Of a stretch of 64,000 nt of DNA, positions 23,522-62,394 are shown piece after piece (the stretch's first letter is position 1; each line of letters opens with the position of its first letter). The position numbers were made by a program, and so were the translations under genes. Source of the stretch: Acanthaster planci (Eukaryota; Echinodermata; Asteroidea; Valvatida; Acanthasteridae); NCBI RefSeq assembly GCF_001949145.1, contig NW_019091449.1, forward strand, positions 2,358-66,357, written 5' to 3'. The notes under the pieces were generated by a model. The model was not told where the DNA came from, made no database searches, and saw nothing but the letters and a program-made list of their open reading frames with translations.

Positions 23522-26500
23522 TCACCTCTATTTCGGTGTCAATAAAACACTGACTGAACCATCCAGTTACCGATGACCAACTTCCAAAATAATGACAAAA
23601 GTTCTCTTTTCTCCCTCAAACTGCCACTTTCATAAAACAAAAATACAGCCTAGCCACACAAATATCACAATGCCTTAATGACAACAAAACAACTCCCCTC
23701 TGGAATTATGTACAGCAAAATTATACATCCCCATCATCAGAAAAATATTCAGTACTATTACAGTATATAAGCTCTGTGAATAAGATATTCTCCTGCTATA
23801 TACCTGAATGGTATGTTGAATGGCAAAGAATATCTCGCCCCCGTCGTACGTGTATATATACATCAGATTTCAATAGAGCTTTTAGATCTGTGCTTTAGTA
23901 AGAAAATAGCTGTAGTATTTTTTTCCTTTTCCTTCTGTTTCCTGTACACCTGTTTTTGATGTTATGACAACATGCTTAATGAATTTTCCGGACCAAAGGC
24001 TTTTTTTTTCAGGAGGAAGGGGGCATGTATGTGCCAAACTTTGGATGAATGTTAAAGACTTTAATATTCCTCAAAGTATTCGTATTCAAAGCAGGGACTT
24101 AAAATATATCAGTAAAAATATCTGGCCTTCTAAAATGAAAGTAACTTTGTGGGGAAATGAATTGAAGGTCAACCTGCCAGGTGTTGACCTCCTTTACATC
24201 CTATTTCTTGTAACATGTTATTTTCCTACCAGCAAGGCATGAGTATTTATTAACTGCAGGTGCACCAGGATTTGACATATATTTGTACAGATATTTTTTT
24301 CCTTTTAAATGTATTGAATATTGAAAATCATGCCGATCTGAATTTGTATTCAAAGAAAACTACACGTCTTTCTACAGCTGCTTACAAACCAATCTTCCCT
24401 GATCTTAAAAACATATTCCAGTTCTTTAAAAAAAAAATCATTTATTTCAATGTAGCTTTGTTAAATTTTATATTTTTTTTAGAAAGTATTTGACTAGTCT
24501 GCTATTTTGTTTTAATAATTATTTTGTATAGAAAAACAGCATCCTAGTCCTCTTAAGTTAATTGAAGAGTATATACACACAATTTATATAGGTAGAACAT
24601 CCATTTGAAATAAAAATCTAAAATAGCTAATAAAGTCAAAATAATAAACATTGGAACTGTCTTGTACAACACAAAATGCACCAAGTCAAACAAGCCAAGG
24701 ATGCAATTGACTAAACAAGGCTGACTCATTTTTTAAAAAAATCGAAAATATGCTATTGACCGAGTATTCCAATATGCATAAATGGTTCACAAGACATTCG
24801 TAGAGAGGGTTTGTGATTCCTACAATGAAAATAAGCGAACTTGTGGAAAGTCTCTAGATATTTGCATACCTTTACATAAATTGGTATTCCTATGTAAATA
24901 CTGTGCAAGCCCGGACATTTCACTCTTGTCAAAAGGCTGGAAGCTTCTATGTTATGTAAGTTTGTTGTGTTTGTTTTTTGTTTCAAATAACTGAAGAGTG
25001 TGTCACAAGCAGACACAAAGTCATCCAAGAGAAAATTCAAAATGAAAAAAAAAGTTCACCTTTGCAGAAAACATAAGTATACACGTTGTTTCAACACACA
25101 AAGTTCCATAAGAGTTGTTGCAAAATTTAGAGACACAAATGTATACATTCATCTGTTTAATAAGCCTAATGTACAGCTGTCACAAATTTCAACAAAAATA
25201 AAATATTTTGCTGGTGATTAAATGCAGTCTACTTTATCCCAAAACAAACCCAAAGAATCATGTTGGGGCCCAGCCCCCAATCGTTTGTGTACAAATTTTT
25301 GAATATAATGGTCTCTCTAAAAATAAGTTTTTTAAAGTCAATACAAATCTGAATCACATCACCAAAAAAGAAAAACAAAACCAAATTCTGGTTACAATGG
25401 CACAGCCACAAGACAAATGTACTAAACAGAAGCAAAACTTTCGTAACGTCCACAAATTAGAAAAACGGGTATTATACGCCATTTTTGCAAAACATTCTGT
25501 TTAGTAAATTTTTTGGTTTTTTTGAGGGGCAAGGGGTGTTAGGAAGATATTGGTTGCGTGCACTGTGCAGCCTTATATGTGTATCGACATCAAAAATGAT
25601 ACGATAATGACAGAGACAACTGTATTGTGCAGATATATACCATAACACCAAGATACCCACACAAAATACAAGTTACGTGCACTGTTTACAAAAGTGACGA
25701 ACCCAAGATTACAAAAACATACGAACAAATAGTTTACAGCGTCTTCAGCCTATCGGAAGAAATCTGGGCAGTCAAATTTTTTTTTTTAAGTCACCCCGAA
25801 CCCCTTCAAAAAAGGAAGTGGTGAAATTAATAGACTGCAGAAGAAGACAAGAAACCCAGTGCAGCAGACGCACCCATCACAAGTCCCTAGGAGGCCATCA
25901 CGGAGGCAACCAATTCCAAGACAAGTCAAAAGCTATTTAAGTGAATTATGACAAAGGCATCCCTTTTTAAATGTTCATTACCTGTTTACCTAAACAAGAC
26001 AAGTAAATTTGACTTGAAACGGACTGGCGGGCTGACCCATGACAGACTTGCGATCGACCCGAAGACAACACCGTGACTTGGGTTAAGATAAATTCAGAAG
26101 CTGTGGGTCTTTTTAAGAAAATTCTTTGCAATGCCATTAGTGACAAGTTTAAGCACACGCTGTGCCTCACCCCAACAACTATATCTATCTTCACCTTTTC
26201 TGTTTCATACTCGAGACATCCCAGCTGATATTTCTCCCTTTCAGATACTGCAGTTCTGGAATTTCCTGAACCGTCAGATCGAGTACTCAAGGTAATCTCA
26301 GAAAGACCTCAAACCAGGGGTGTCTTATGAGTACTGAACTGAACAGGTTTGAATGTTACTCTCCATCCATACAGGGTACAGCAAATCAATTTGTGGTGGA
26401 AATTCTCAGGCTTCCTCGTGATTACTGCAAGAAAAGACCCACAGCTCTGATTCATACACACTGCTCATCCTCAACTGCAAACGAGGGGCCCCCCTCATCA

Positions 26501-26623
26501 AGAAGAAATAAAAATCTTTAAAAATGAGACTTCCTCATAACCTGAAAGGCAGGTTTGGAGATGACTGCCTAAAAAGCTTGATAATAATAAAGGCCAGAGA
26601 AGGACATGGGACGGGTGACCTGT

Positions 26624-52241
<25,618 letters not shown>

Positions 52242-52707
52242 CTCGTCCAAATCTGTGGCTCACAGGATTAATCAGGACGGATCTGTCTGTCTATATCTTG
52301 GATGAGGGAACACGCCTTCTTGAAGTACTGCTTGTCCACTGTTCAACTCTCTGAAGCAAGAAACACGGGATATAACAATGAAAACATGAGCATCCACACT
52401 AAGATGTTTACGCTCAACTTGACTGTCATTCCAGTTAAGAGGTAAACAAGCAACTACATAAGCAGTCATGTATAATTATGTACAGCGTATACGTATCACC
52501 GAACTTGGGCTTGTACACTGAATGACTGTGTCAAATTATCTGCATGTAGCACCACTTTTGAAGTGACAGTTAAATACCAGTAACTGTCAACATCACCAAA
52601 GCAGCTCCTACTCACACATAGGTGGCAGTTTCAGAACGAAATACACATATATATATATCACATGGGTACGTACAAGATGCTTCAATGACCACCCATTCAT
52701 GTGAGTT

Positions 52708-53576
52708 AAGCCCTTTTCACACGACGACAAAAAAACTCGCAAGGCTTGAGACACAATTTCGGAGCGGGAATTGTTTACTTTTAAAACCGTGATCATGTCC
52801 TTTCACACGGCACCGTGTAACATTTCGCAAGCATTCCTTGAGACATGAGTGCTTATTCCGCGGGTTGCCAGTGAACTCCACACTTACTGAGCGCAAATAC
52901 TGCTAGTACCAGCGTAATGCGCCTCTCCAAAGATTGGAGAGCATCGATGAAAAATGGCTGACGGTACATCGGCAGAGTCAAATTTGCAGATGAAAAAAAG
53001 TTCTCCCGAAACCGATGTTTCGGGGAGTACCAAGAAGCAGAAAAGTTCCAAGAAGGGTTGGAAGTATGATGAGACTCTCAGCCTTTTAACTGTCATGGAA
53101 ACGTTGTGATTAAGGCGAAAATGGATGACGTGGTCCACAATAGCCACGCGTGGTGGGAAGTCGCAGAAGGTATTCCCGATTGCACTGGCGAGCAGTGCCA
53201 CGATCGCTGGACATACCTGAAACGATGCTACTGAGAAGGGTATCAGAGTTAAAGGGCGTGCGCATGCTGTGTGGGGTTGCAGGTCACTACGCATGCGCAC
53301 TGTGTAGGTTATCGCAGGGGACGTTGTACAGTAAACAGTGCGTCCTTTCACACGACCGTTTCTCATGGGTTGCTTGAGAATTCCTCCACAAGCGGAAGAT
53401 GTTGTTGTAGGTCCAGACCTCCTCCAAAATATCTCAAAGATTCACCAGGAATGCTTGTCACTCTCAAGCAATGGCGACCTTTCACACGATGGCCCTTTTG
53501 TAAGATTTCTCAAGCATGAGAAAATATTTTTGTTTTTTTGACGTCAAGTCTTTTTGTCATCATGTGAAAAGGGCTT
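52708..53576 (+). mobile_element. PIF/Harbinger-like DNA transposon with decayed Myb/SANT-like gene
   Basis: The left end AAGCCCTTTTCACACGACGA and the inverted right end AAGCCCTTTTCACATGATGA agree at 27 of the first 30 bases. CCTTTCACACG recurs at least three times inside as subterminal motifs. The element is 869 bp and lacks a transposase. Flanks show no perfect duplication. It encodes a broken Myb/SANT-like reading frame. Confidence 0.8.
52954..53234 (+). pseudogene. Degenerate Myb/SANT-like DNA-binding domain gene
   Basis: One frame from ATG 52954 reads 51 codons ending KKGWKYDETLSLLTVMETL before TGA at 53107. A second frame from 53121 reads WWEVAEGIPDCTGEQCHDRW and then YLKRCY before TGA at 53232. 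The W...DETL-LL and W-VA...T-EQC-RW-LK-Y spacing is that of Myb/SANT-like domains carried by PIF/Harbinger elements. A frameshift and stops make it nonfunctional. Confidence 0.65.
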
Positions 53577-53859
53577 TCGCATACATGTACATGATTACAT
53601 CCTACATGTGCAGGACATTGCAATTGAAACGCAACCCCATGAAAATAACCTAGCAAAATTGTATATCCAGCAAGAAATGAGACCGAGGGGTATCCCCCCA
53701 ACATGTCCAATCACTATACACTTTCTAGACTGTTGTTATCTAACACATCCCCCAGATGTCTGAAAACAATTCCTCAGAGTCCAGTGAAACAATGACCAAC
53801 ACGCGGCATAAGGAGGTTCTCTGTCCCATATCTTGCTTCACATGCAAAATTATGAAAAG

Positions 53860-54175
53860 AATCCCCATTCACATGCAAATTTCCTACTTGTGAAGAAAGC
53901 TGTGAAGATTTTCCAACTTGGGGAAATTTTCCCACTTGTGAAAAAAAAAAAGCAGTGAAAAATTTTCTCCAAAAGGAGTGAACATTTTCCCACTGGTGTA
54001 AAAAGATGTAAAATGTTCTCCCTTGTGATATAAGTTGTGAATTTCCTCTTCACAGAGGGGAAGAAATTGTAAACATTTTTGCCACTGGAGGGAAAATTTG
54101 TCACAATTGTGAAATGAATATTCATTTTCCTGGATGGGAAAAGTGTGAAAATTGGTCCCCCTTTTGAGGTTAACT
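53860..54175. repeat. Degenerate GTGAAAATTTTC-type tandem repeat
   Basis: Words such as CTTGTGAAGAAAGCTGTGAAG, TTTTCCCACTTGTGAAAAA and GTGAAATGAATATTC recur with roughly 40-50 base spacing but poor identity. Reverse-strand translation shows repeated phenylalanine-rich segments, which is a by-product of the repeat. Confidence 0.5.
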
Positions 54176-55046
54176 TTCATTTGCAACTTACTGCACATAG
54201 AGAGAAACGCCTACATGTACTCATTTTTGCGCCCACTTAATATAAGTTTCACTTTCTCTGTCTGCCAGTACAAATATGGTATTGTTATTGTTACAACCAG
54301 ACAATGTGCAATAAGTTCCCACTGGCGAACACGGCCACTTCCATTGAAACCTATTCACATGTTCCCTTGACAACTTGCAACTTCTTTTTTTTTTCTGATT
54401 TCTCAATCCTGGCACTCAATACAAGTTGTTCTCCCATCTACCAAAGACACGTCAAGCTGTACTGAAGCACATGTTCTGGTACATGTACATGAATGCCAAG
54501 GTTCAAGTATAACATCCTGACTTTGCAACCTACAGAGCAATCTGTAAACGGCATGACTTTGTCAACCAGCCTTTGATACTATCTGCTCCTGGAAGGTCAA
54601 CAGGATACAACATGCTGTGATTAGTTTTGGCGCTTAAACTGCATACATGAACATGTATCACAAGTGCATGGACCAGTACGTGTAGCAAGATCTACATGTA
54701 AATGTATGCAAAAAAGTGGGTGATAACATGAATATTCAGTACTGCAGTGTGGAAAATCTGCTCCCCTAGTGCATAAAAAATAGTTCTGAATCAATGAAAA
54801 TTTTTGGCTTATAAATCTATTCAGACTTGTCACTTGTTTGTCTCTGCCGATTCACACACGTAATACAGTTTTACCTTGTACAGAACAGTACTGTTCATAA
54901 TCCGTGGTAAAGATGCTTTCTTTGAATTGTGGGACCAAAACGTACATACATGTACTAGTGCCGGTACATGTACAGGTATGTTGCATTGTGAGGACCTCGA
55001 ATGCTGGGAGTAACACACAAAAGTCCCACATATAACAACTCTGATT

Positions 55047-55677
55047 NNNNNNNNNNNNNNNNNNNNNNNNNNNNNNNNNNNNNNNNNNNNNNNNNNNNNN
55101 NNNNNNNNNNNNNNNNNNNNNNNNNNNNNNNNNNNNNNNNNNNNNNNNNNNNNNNNNNNNNNNNNNNNNNNNNNNNNNNNNNNNNNNNNNNNNNNNNNNN
55201 NNNNNNNNNNNNNNNNNNNNNNNNNNNNNNNNNNNNNNNNNNNNNNNNNNNNNNNNNNNNNNNNNNNNNNNNNNNNNNNNNNNNNNNNNNNNNNNNNNNN
55301 NNNNNNNNNNNNNNNNNNNNNNNNNNNNNNNNNNNNNNNNNNNNNNNNNNNNNNNNNNNNNNNNNNNNNNNNNNNNNNNNNNNNNNNNNNNNNNNNNNNN
55401 NNNNNNNNNNNNNNNNNNNNNNNNNNNNNNNNNNNNNNNNNNNNNNNNNNNNNNNNNNNNNNNNNNNNNNNNNNNNNNNNNNNNNNNNNNNNNNNNNNNN
55501 NNNNNNNNNNNNNNNNNNNNNNNNNNNNNNNNNNNNNNNNNNNNNNNNNNNNNNNNNNNNNNNNNNNNNNNNNNNNNNNNNNNNNNNNNNNNNNNNNNNN
55601 NNNNNNNNNNNNNNNNNNNNNNNNNNNNNNNNNNNNNNNNNNNNNNNNNNNNNNNNNNNNNNNNNNNNNNNNNNNNN
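55047..55677. other. Assembly gap (631 N)
   Basis: An unbroken run of N. Long apparent reading frames across it are artefacts. A separate single N is at 62296. Confidence 1.
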
Positions 55678-56769
55678 ATCCCGATAACGAGAATTTTGGC
55701 AGGGTATGCAAAACTCCGACCCCACAAATGCCCGACATGTACTCATTCTCCAGACTCCTGCATACCTGTACATACATGTACCGGTACCGGTAAGAGGCTG
55801 CTTCCACATTCAGAGGCACCCCACCTCCACAATGTGAACACGTACGGGATGAGGCTCGAGGGGTACTGATAAAGTTCCCAGACAACCTCATCACAAACAT
55901 CAACCCATCTGTGCACTGTATGTCTACAGTATGTACATGTACAGTGTCCACACCATGCAGCCCCCACACAGACAGTGCACACTGCTTTGTCCCAAGCTCA
56001 CGGGCACCACGCAGGGAAGGGAACCCGCCAGTTATTTTTCCAGGAAGTTTGAGTCTGGTGGAGGAGAAATGAATGTATGGTAAACAACCTGTTATTCTCG
56101 TGACGTGAAAACACAGACTCGACGTGGCCACCTGAAAAACACGGGGAGAGATAGGCAGATGGGGGGAAACCAATTTAATAGGGGGATCAGGCACACTTTT
56201 CCCCAAGGCCCACGTGCATACATGTACATGTACTTGTACATGTATGTTAACTTCACAATGTGCAAGTTGCGCACATTCTACTTTCTAGGGCATGACAAGG
56301 AGCAAAGCAGGAAGTTTTGACTGGTGGGAACATTAGACTAAGTACACGTACATGTAGGCATACCCCATACCAGTCTAATCATGTACCTACATTGTAGCAC
56401 ATTGTTATTGAACAGACACACTGGTATACAGTGTACATGTACTTCTAACAGTGTAATAGTCCATATGAGTGTATGCTATGCATGAATGTACATGTACCGT
56501 ATCATGATTCAACACAAACTGGAACCAACCAACAACTGGTACCAACAAAGACACAATAAAAGTACACCTTATGTCCATATATATGTATACATGTACGGAC
56601 TATACACTGTACATGTTGATTGCTTCAGCACTATGTCACATCATCAAACAATTCTGAAAAGAACACACAGTATGAAAGCTTGTCATAGTATAAGTTGTCT
56701 CCTGGTTTGGTGAGAACAGACACTGGATGGTACCGGTAACTGTCAGAGATAGTACCAGTAGCAAGTCAA

Positions 56770-57160
56770 TTTTTGCATGTCTAAGCCGAGTTAAAAGTCA
56801 ATGGGTCCAGCCAAAAGTCATTTGATCACAGGTCAAGTCAAGTCACAAGTCAATTTGGTCCAAACATAAGCAAGTCACAAGTCTTTTTGTCCAAGTACGA
56901 GCCATTTCTCGCAATGTGTGCAGACAAGACTGAAGTAGAAGTCCCAAGTCGAACAAAGTCCTACGCTGCTTTTTCCAGAGTGTGGGCCTAATTTAAAACG
57001 TTAATGGGTTCAATTGAGTAGTTTGCTAACTTGCAGTTTTTGGTAACAAGTCATAATGCTTAAGTCCTAAGTCACGTCACAGTTTGCGAGTCAAAGTCAC
57101 AAGAATAGCGACTTGAGTCTGATTTGCATCCAAGTCAAGTGACTCAAGCCTACGACGCTG
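56770..57160. repeat. CAAGTCACAAGTC-type degenerate repeat
   Basis: AAGTCA, CAAGTCAAGTCACAAGTC and GAGTCAAAGTCACAAG words recur throughout, resembling the repeat at 12048. Confidence 0.6.
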
Positions 57161-58590
57161 TAAATTGTTGACTTCTAAAACTGAAAAGCATTGATGAAAG
57201 GACTTTCTACTGGGGGTGAGGATGGAAACACTTCCCGTTTTTGCCACTTTCAATGAAAGTACATGTGGCTGCTAATAGTCTTGTTTATATTGTAACACAA
57301 AGTTGTCTGCATGAAAACACATTGAACTACATGTACATGTAAGTGTCCTTTCAACATATTTTTACCTCTTTTGAATATTTTTTTGTTTTGCATAGTGAAC
57401 ATCGAATATAAATACTTATACGGCAAAGAATTTTATTTTAAAAAAATTTCACGAGTAGGTTGAATTGAAATGTATTTAACTGTTATTTCCACTGTTTAAT
57501 TTCAAACTTCAACATAACAATTTATGTCTACGTAGTAATACATGTATTTGACAGTACCAAAGCTTGAATGTCCATAATTCTCAGCTGGTTAACCAAATTC
57601 GACATTCCAAACCATCTGGCCAAGATACCGGTACATGTACAAGTACAGAGCATGAACAGTACTAACCCACCGCCATCTCACTACACGGTTCTCTCATGGA
57701 AGGTTTGGTGTACCACTCGGAAATCTTCTATGAAGACTACCCTGCCTTTATCAGAAGTACCAGTGCATGTACAGTTCAGCGTGCTCTAAAAATACACAAG
57801 TACAGTGTACATTAGTTTGCATTTATGGCCATCGACTCGTACTGGGAGAAGGCGAAGCGAGAGGAGAAGTCTGCCAACGGCTATAATTAAAATAAATTCT
57901 AAAATTAGAAAGGGGTTTCCCCGCTCACATGGATGAGTTGGTGAGTGGGCAGGCCAGATTCCTGTTACGCATTTTGCTTTTTGTCTTTTCTTTTTTCAAA
58001 TGTGCATGTTAGGAAAGTGAAGTTTTGGTTCCTCCTTTTTTTTCCTTTGAAATGATTCGAACGTAGTGGTTACGAAATGTCAGTTGGAACGGATCTACAG
58101 ATTTCACTTCATATCGTCATTTAAGTTGAGAGATTTCCTCTGAAACAAAATGGGGGAGGGGCTAGCTCTGACAGGAAGTGGTTCTGGCGTCACTGACTCC
58201 ATATCCTCTTCCATGAAACTGAAATTAGAAAGCAAACATCTTGGATAATGACACAAATTAAGGCCAGGAACCAAATAAATGTGTTTCCGACCTGATTGAT
58301 TGAACTGCAGGTGCTGAACCCAGCATGTCCTGGGTACAAGGTAGACATTACTCCCCCCTCCCTCCAGTAGACACATGTACCTGAGTAACTTTTGATATGT
58401 ACAGTGTACCAGTACATGCTCATTCTATAACTCTGGGGTCCAAAAGTGTGACATTTTTGCATACCTGTTTCTGAGTTACACCTTGCATTATGCACATGTA
58501 CTAGAATCTCATTGCTGACATGGAATAATCATTAAAATTTAACTCCATGGGACGTAACATGACAGACATGACAATCTGATAATCTATGCC

Positions 58591-58649
58591 ACATGTACAT
58601 GTACATGTACATGTACACGTGTGTACATGTACACTTACATGTACATGTA
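58591..58649. repeat. TACATG microsatellite
   Basis: Tandem ACATGT units, interrupted once by a CACGTGTG segment. It is the longest of many palindromic TACATG clusters in the window. Confidence 0.95.
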
Positions 58650-60535
58650 GATACTTCAGACAATTAAAACTACATGAAAATAAACATGTCAAACATGGGT
58701 ATTGGCAATGCACATGTATGTAAATTAGCTACATTGTACCTTCCAGATGCAGTGTACCGGTAGCTACGTGAAGTTGGTAAATAACGTATTAATGAATGCA
58801 CTGAATATACTTTGTGAATATACATTGTATATTCTTCAGAGAATCTTGGGGTTACTTTCACATGTCGTTACATGTGATTTCAGATTTAAAAAAAAAAAGA
58901 AAGAAAGAACATGCCGCATCTGTTGAAATTCCACACGGTGAAAAGCTGGATCAGTTCACTCTAATCTGCTTTGCCCAAGCACTGAACAGAGATTGGTTTC
59001 ATCGGTTCAGCACACGCTGCAATGACAACAATGTGGGAGGCCACACAGCTGGCCAATGGCGGGCGTGTGTCGGTGTGTTCTGGCAGGAATTCCACAGGCT
59101 TTTATCAATATATGTGTGTTTCCTGCCATTAGATCTTGCTTCTCCCAACAGTCCCGCACGCGTCTGATGACTGGGACCTGAATTTCTTTCTCCCGAAATG
59201 CGCTGAGCTTTGACTTTGAGAATGTGGAGAATGAAAATCAGTCGCAATTGGAAGTTAAAAATTGGAATTTCAATGTCTGGCACTCCCGTAATTGTTTCCA
59301 AACACTCTTAGCAAGTCTGGACCTATCTTACACACCTCCCCCCCCCTCACCCCAGGCTCCAGTGCACGCCTGAATATGGCCACATGCCAATCTATGCACG
59401 CAACTAGCCTCATATGGGGGGTGACTATAAATGAACAGGGTCCTTTCCTCTTCAATTGTTTTCATTCTTTTCCATGCAATGCTGAGAGCCCACACAATCA
59501 ACAGCTTCCGTATGGACGATTCAGTGAATATATGCATTTACATGTATAAGGTGCAACTGCACGACAAAGGCAAAATGTCAAATGTACATGTAGACGCAAA
59601 ATTCATTTTTAAAGGAATGTCCAAGAATTGTTCATCTTTGCAAATAAAAATATTTTTGAAATTTATTCACAAATTTTGTACTCATACTCTCCATCACAGA
59701 CGCTTCTGCCTGTGTACAGTACATGTACTGGTACCTGCCAACCAAACACAAACTTGAAATAACTCAACCAACCTATGGCAGTACACACAAAACAATATCA
59801 CTGGTGCAAAAATCATCGAACATCCAATTTTGAAGTAGCCACTACCAGTATGTCAGTAACACATCACCCAACAATGGGTCAGCATTGATCCCCATCGATC
59901 CCTTGGGTCTCAAGGCAGTTTGCCACTGGTCATTTGGATGGTTCACTTGGCCAGAGTCCAATGACCACTGAAGCAAGCATCTAACAATAGCCGGCCTTGT
60001 TCCAACACAAACACATTACAAGTGCTATAGACCATAATGAGACAGGTATAGGCCCTGTACAGGTGAATTCCTGGAAATGCCCTTCAATGTCCTGGTGCAC
60101 ACAGGCTCCTTGTCTGTATACATACCAGCTTTAATCATTATCCCGTAGATTTCACAACAGACTTTATTCACAAGGAAGCCATTTCTGATCAGGAGTGTTC
60201 CCTGAATCTATTTCACGTTTGTAGACTGTAGAATGGGATGGTGCCAGTGACCACCCTTTCAAGTTGACGTTTTTCATACATGTACATGTGTAAGCTCAAA
60301 CATTTTAATAAAAATATGTTTAATCATCAGTTTTCAATTATTTCTCCGAGTACACAGGAATTAACTTATGGTGTAATTTTATTTTACTGCTTCCATTTCT
60401 ACTCTTTCATTTTCAAAATGAAATGTTTGATGTGACTGACTCCGATAATAAAGTCTACTGCTTGCCCTAAGGGCCATTTGATTTACAATGTACATGTACC
60501 GTATCCCGACAGAACCACGACCCACTTCTGAGGAA

Positions 60536-60587
60536 GGGTGGGATGGGGGTGGGGTGGGGTAGGATGGGGGTGGGGTGGGGTTGGGGG
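60536..60587 (+). repeat. G-rich tract, potential G-quadruplex
   Basis: Nine or so runs of three to five G separated by one to three bases (GGGTGGGATGGGGGTGGGG). This exceeds the G3+N1-7 pattern for quadruplex formation. Confidence 0.75.
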
Positions 60588-61973
60588 TTAAGTGGGACAT
60601 TTTGGTTCCAAAACTTGTGGTTGTAGGTATAGCTTATCTATTCTTCATAAAAAAGTACCAGTACTTTGGGGAAGGAGATTGGAATGTTAATTCACTCCTT
60701 CCACACAGGTACATGTACATGTACTGATACATGTACATCCTGTGTCCATAACTGCAGGCTTTACTCTCCCGAGGCAAGCTCTACTTTACCAAGACAGCCT
60801 GAGCAGGTACATGTACATGTTTGATCAGCAACAGTGCGACCAGTGAGTCAATACGAACAAAATCGACTGGTTTTTAACTTCTGTTGTTGTTTGTGGGCCA
60901 GACCTTATTTGGGCTCATTTGTCACCTTGGTTCTGAGAATTCATCGCCAATACTTCCATATGCTACATGTACATGTAGTATATATGTGTACCGTTACATG
61001 TTCATGTGCAAGTTCAAATTCAGGTTTTCTGGGTATAGCACAAGGATATATCAGATTACTCCCTAATAGAGTAGCGAAGTGTGACGTCACTGTAAAACAG
61101 AACGTGCAGCACAACGGAATGGATTACGGTACGCGTGCGTGTTGGTTCATGCACTGGTTCTAGTACAAATGCCTTTTACACACATACCAATTGTGCAGGT
61201 GACGTATTCGCTCCGGTACTCTGTAAGTACACAAACAATTACGTTCATGCATTCCCGTAATATGCATGTTTACTAGTACATACATGTAAATGCCAGAAAA
61301 AGACGTGCATTTACACATATTACCACATGAAAACGTCTAGGGAACAGTTCTACAGCCACTATACCAGCACTGCAGGAGAATGACCAATGACCAATGACCT
61401 ATGGTACATGTACATGAAGAAGAAGCCAACACACAATTTCAGCTTTTCATGCACATTGCCCATGATCCGCCACGTCTGGAACACGTACAAGTGCAGGTGC
61501 GTAACTTCCCAAAGAACGTTTCCGTGTGGCATAAACTTGGTTCTCAATGTGTTGACAGCATTTGTGTTTCAAATACACCTGACCCGATGGCCCATGTATC
61601 ACGGGATGTCCAATAAGTTATCCCGTACAGCAACACCGGTACATGTATGACTGAAAGCAGATTTGTGGCAGGAGCCAAGTTTCCATATCCGCATATAATG
61701 CAAACTGGCCAGATTAAATGAAGTCATTTTAATTTTGTGGCTAGTCTGGTTAGGGTATGATCAGCATGTACGCGGCACACCAACCGCACCTACTCACAGG
61801 AAGAGCTTATGATAAAAATGATCCCTCTACCATCACCGATAGAGTGTTATCTTGACAATAAATAAGGAACACCTGCACACTGGTTAAACGGTCAACTAGA
61901 AATATATAAACTCACTGGTGACTAAATTCAGCCAACTTGTTACAGCGACAAGCACATGTGCATGTCCTGGTAC

Positions 61974-62394
61974 CAATGGCTGAGTTCGGGCGGCTTGTTC
62001 CGGTATGTTCACCAACAGCTCGATTTGTTGTTCGTGGGTCGGCCGCTCGAACGCCGGGAACAAACAACCCGTTATTGCAAGCAACATGCAACATGGCGGC
62101 ATCTATATGTTATTCGAGAGTTACATGTAAGGTTTGGATGGGCTGTATTCTTTTCTATATAAACAGGAACATTCATTTCTGTGTTACGGAAAATAATTAA
62201 TGTTAATTTTGCAAAACTTCCCATTGTCTACATGGTCTATGGATTTGGGAGCCCTCTCTCTACATGTACTTTTTGCAGCTGTTCAAAAATCAAAANCCTG
62301 TTCCGAGAACAGTGTTCTTAAGTCGTGTTCCCGCTGTTCGAGCGCGAGAACAAGAAACCCATGTCAAGAACAGGCCGCCCGAACTCGACCATAG
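61974..62394. mobile_element. Inverted-repeat element with GAGTTCGGGCGGC ends
   Basis: The left arm (from 61974) contains GAGTTCGGGCGGCTTGTTC and CGCTCGAACGCCGGGAACA. The right arm (to 62394) is the inverse with GAGTTCGGGCGGCCTGTTC and CGCTCGAACAGCGGGAACA. Arms are about 80-95 bases and the element about 420 bp. One N lies in the right part. It is much richer in CpG than its surroundings. Confidence 0.7.

Larger units (their letters stand above)
19463..26623. other. Intergenic interval between MEF2 and HENMT1
   Basis: Both genes are on the minus strand, so this holds the HENMT1 5' flank and the MEF2 3' UTR. The 20.2-26.5 kb portion is very AT-rich with many poly-A/T runs, as expected for a long 3' UTR and spacer. 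No coding exon was found. A family B MITE lies at 23392. Confidence 0.6.

Noticed and set aside
24240-24255. MEF2 poly(A) signal (AATAAA on the minus strand)
   Set aside because: Several AATAAA words occur in this AT-rich interval; none can be preferred without transcript data.
52884-53366. 160-codon minus-strand open frame
   Set aside because: It is the antisense shadow of the decayed Myb/SANT-like gene inside the Harbinger-like element.
54830-56206. Long open frames of 228-458 codons
   Set aside because: They are created by the run of N and contain no real coding sequence.
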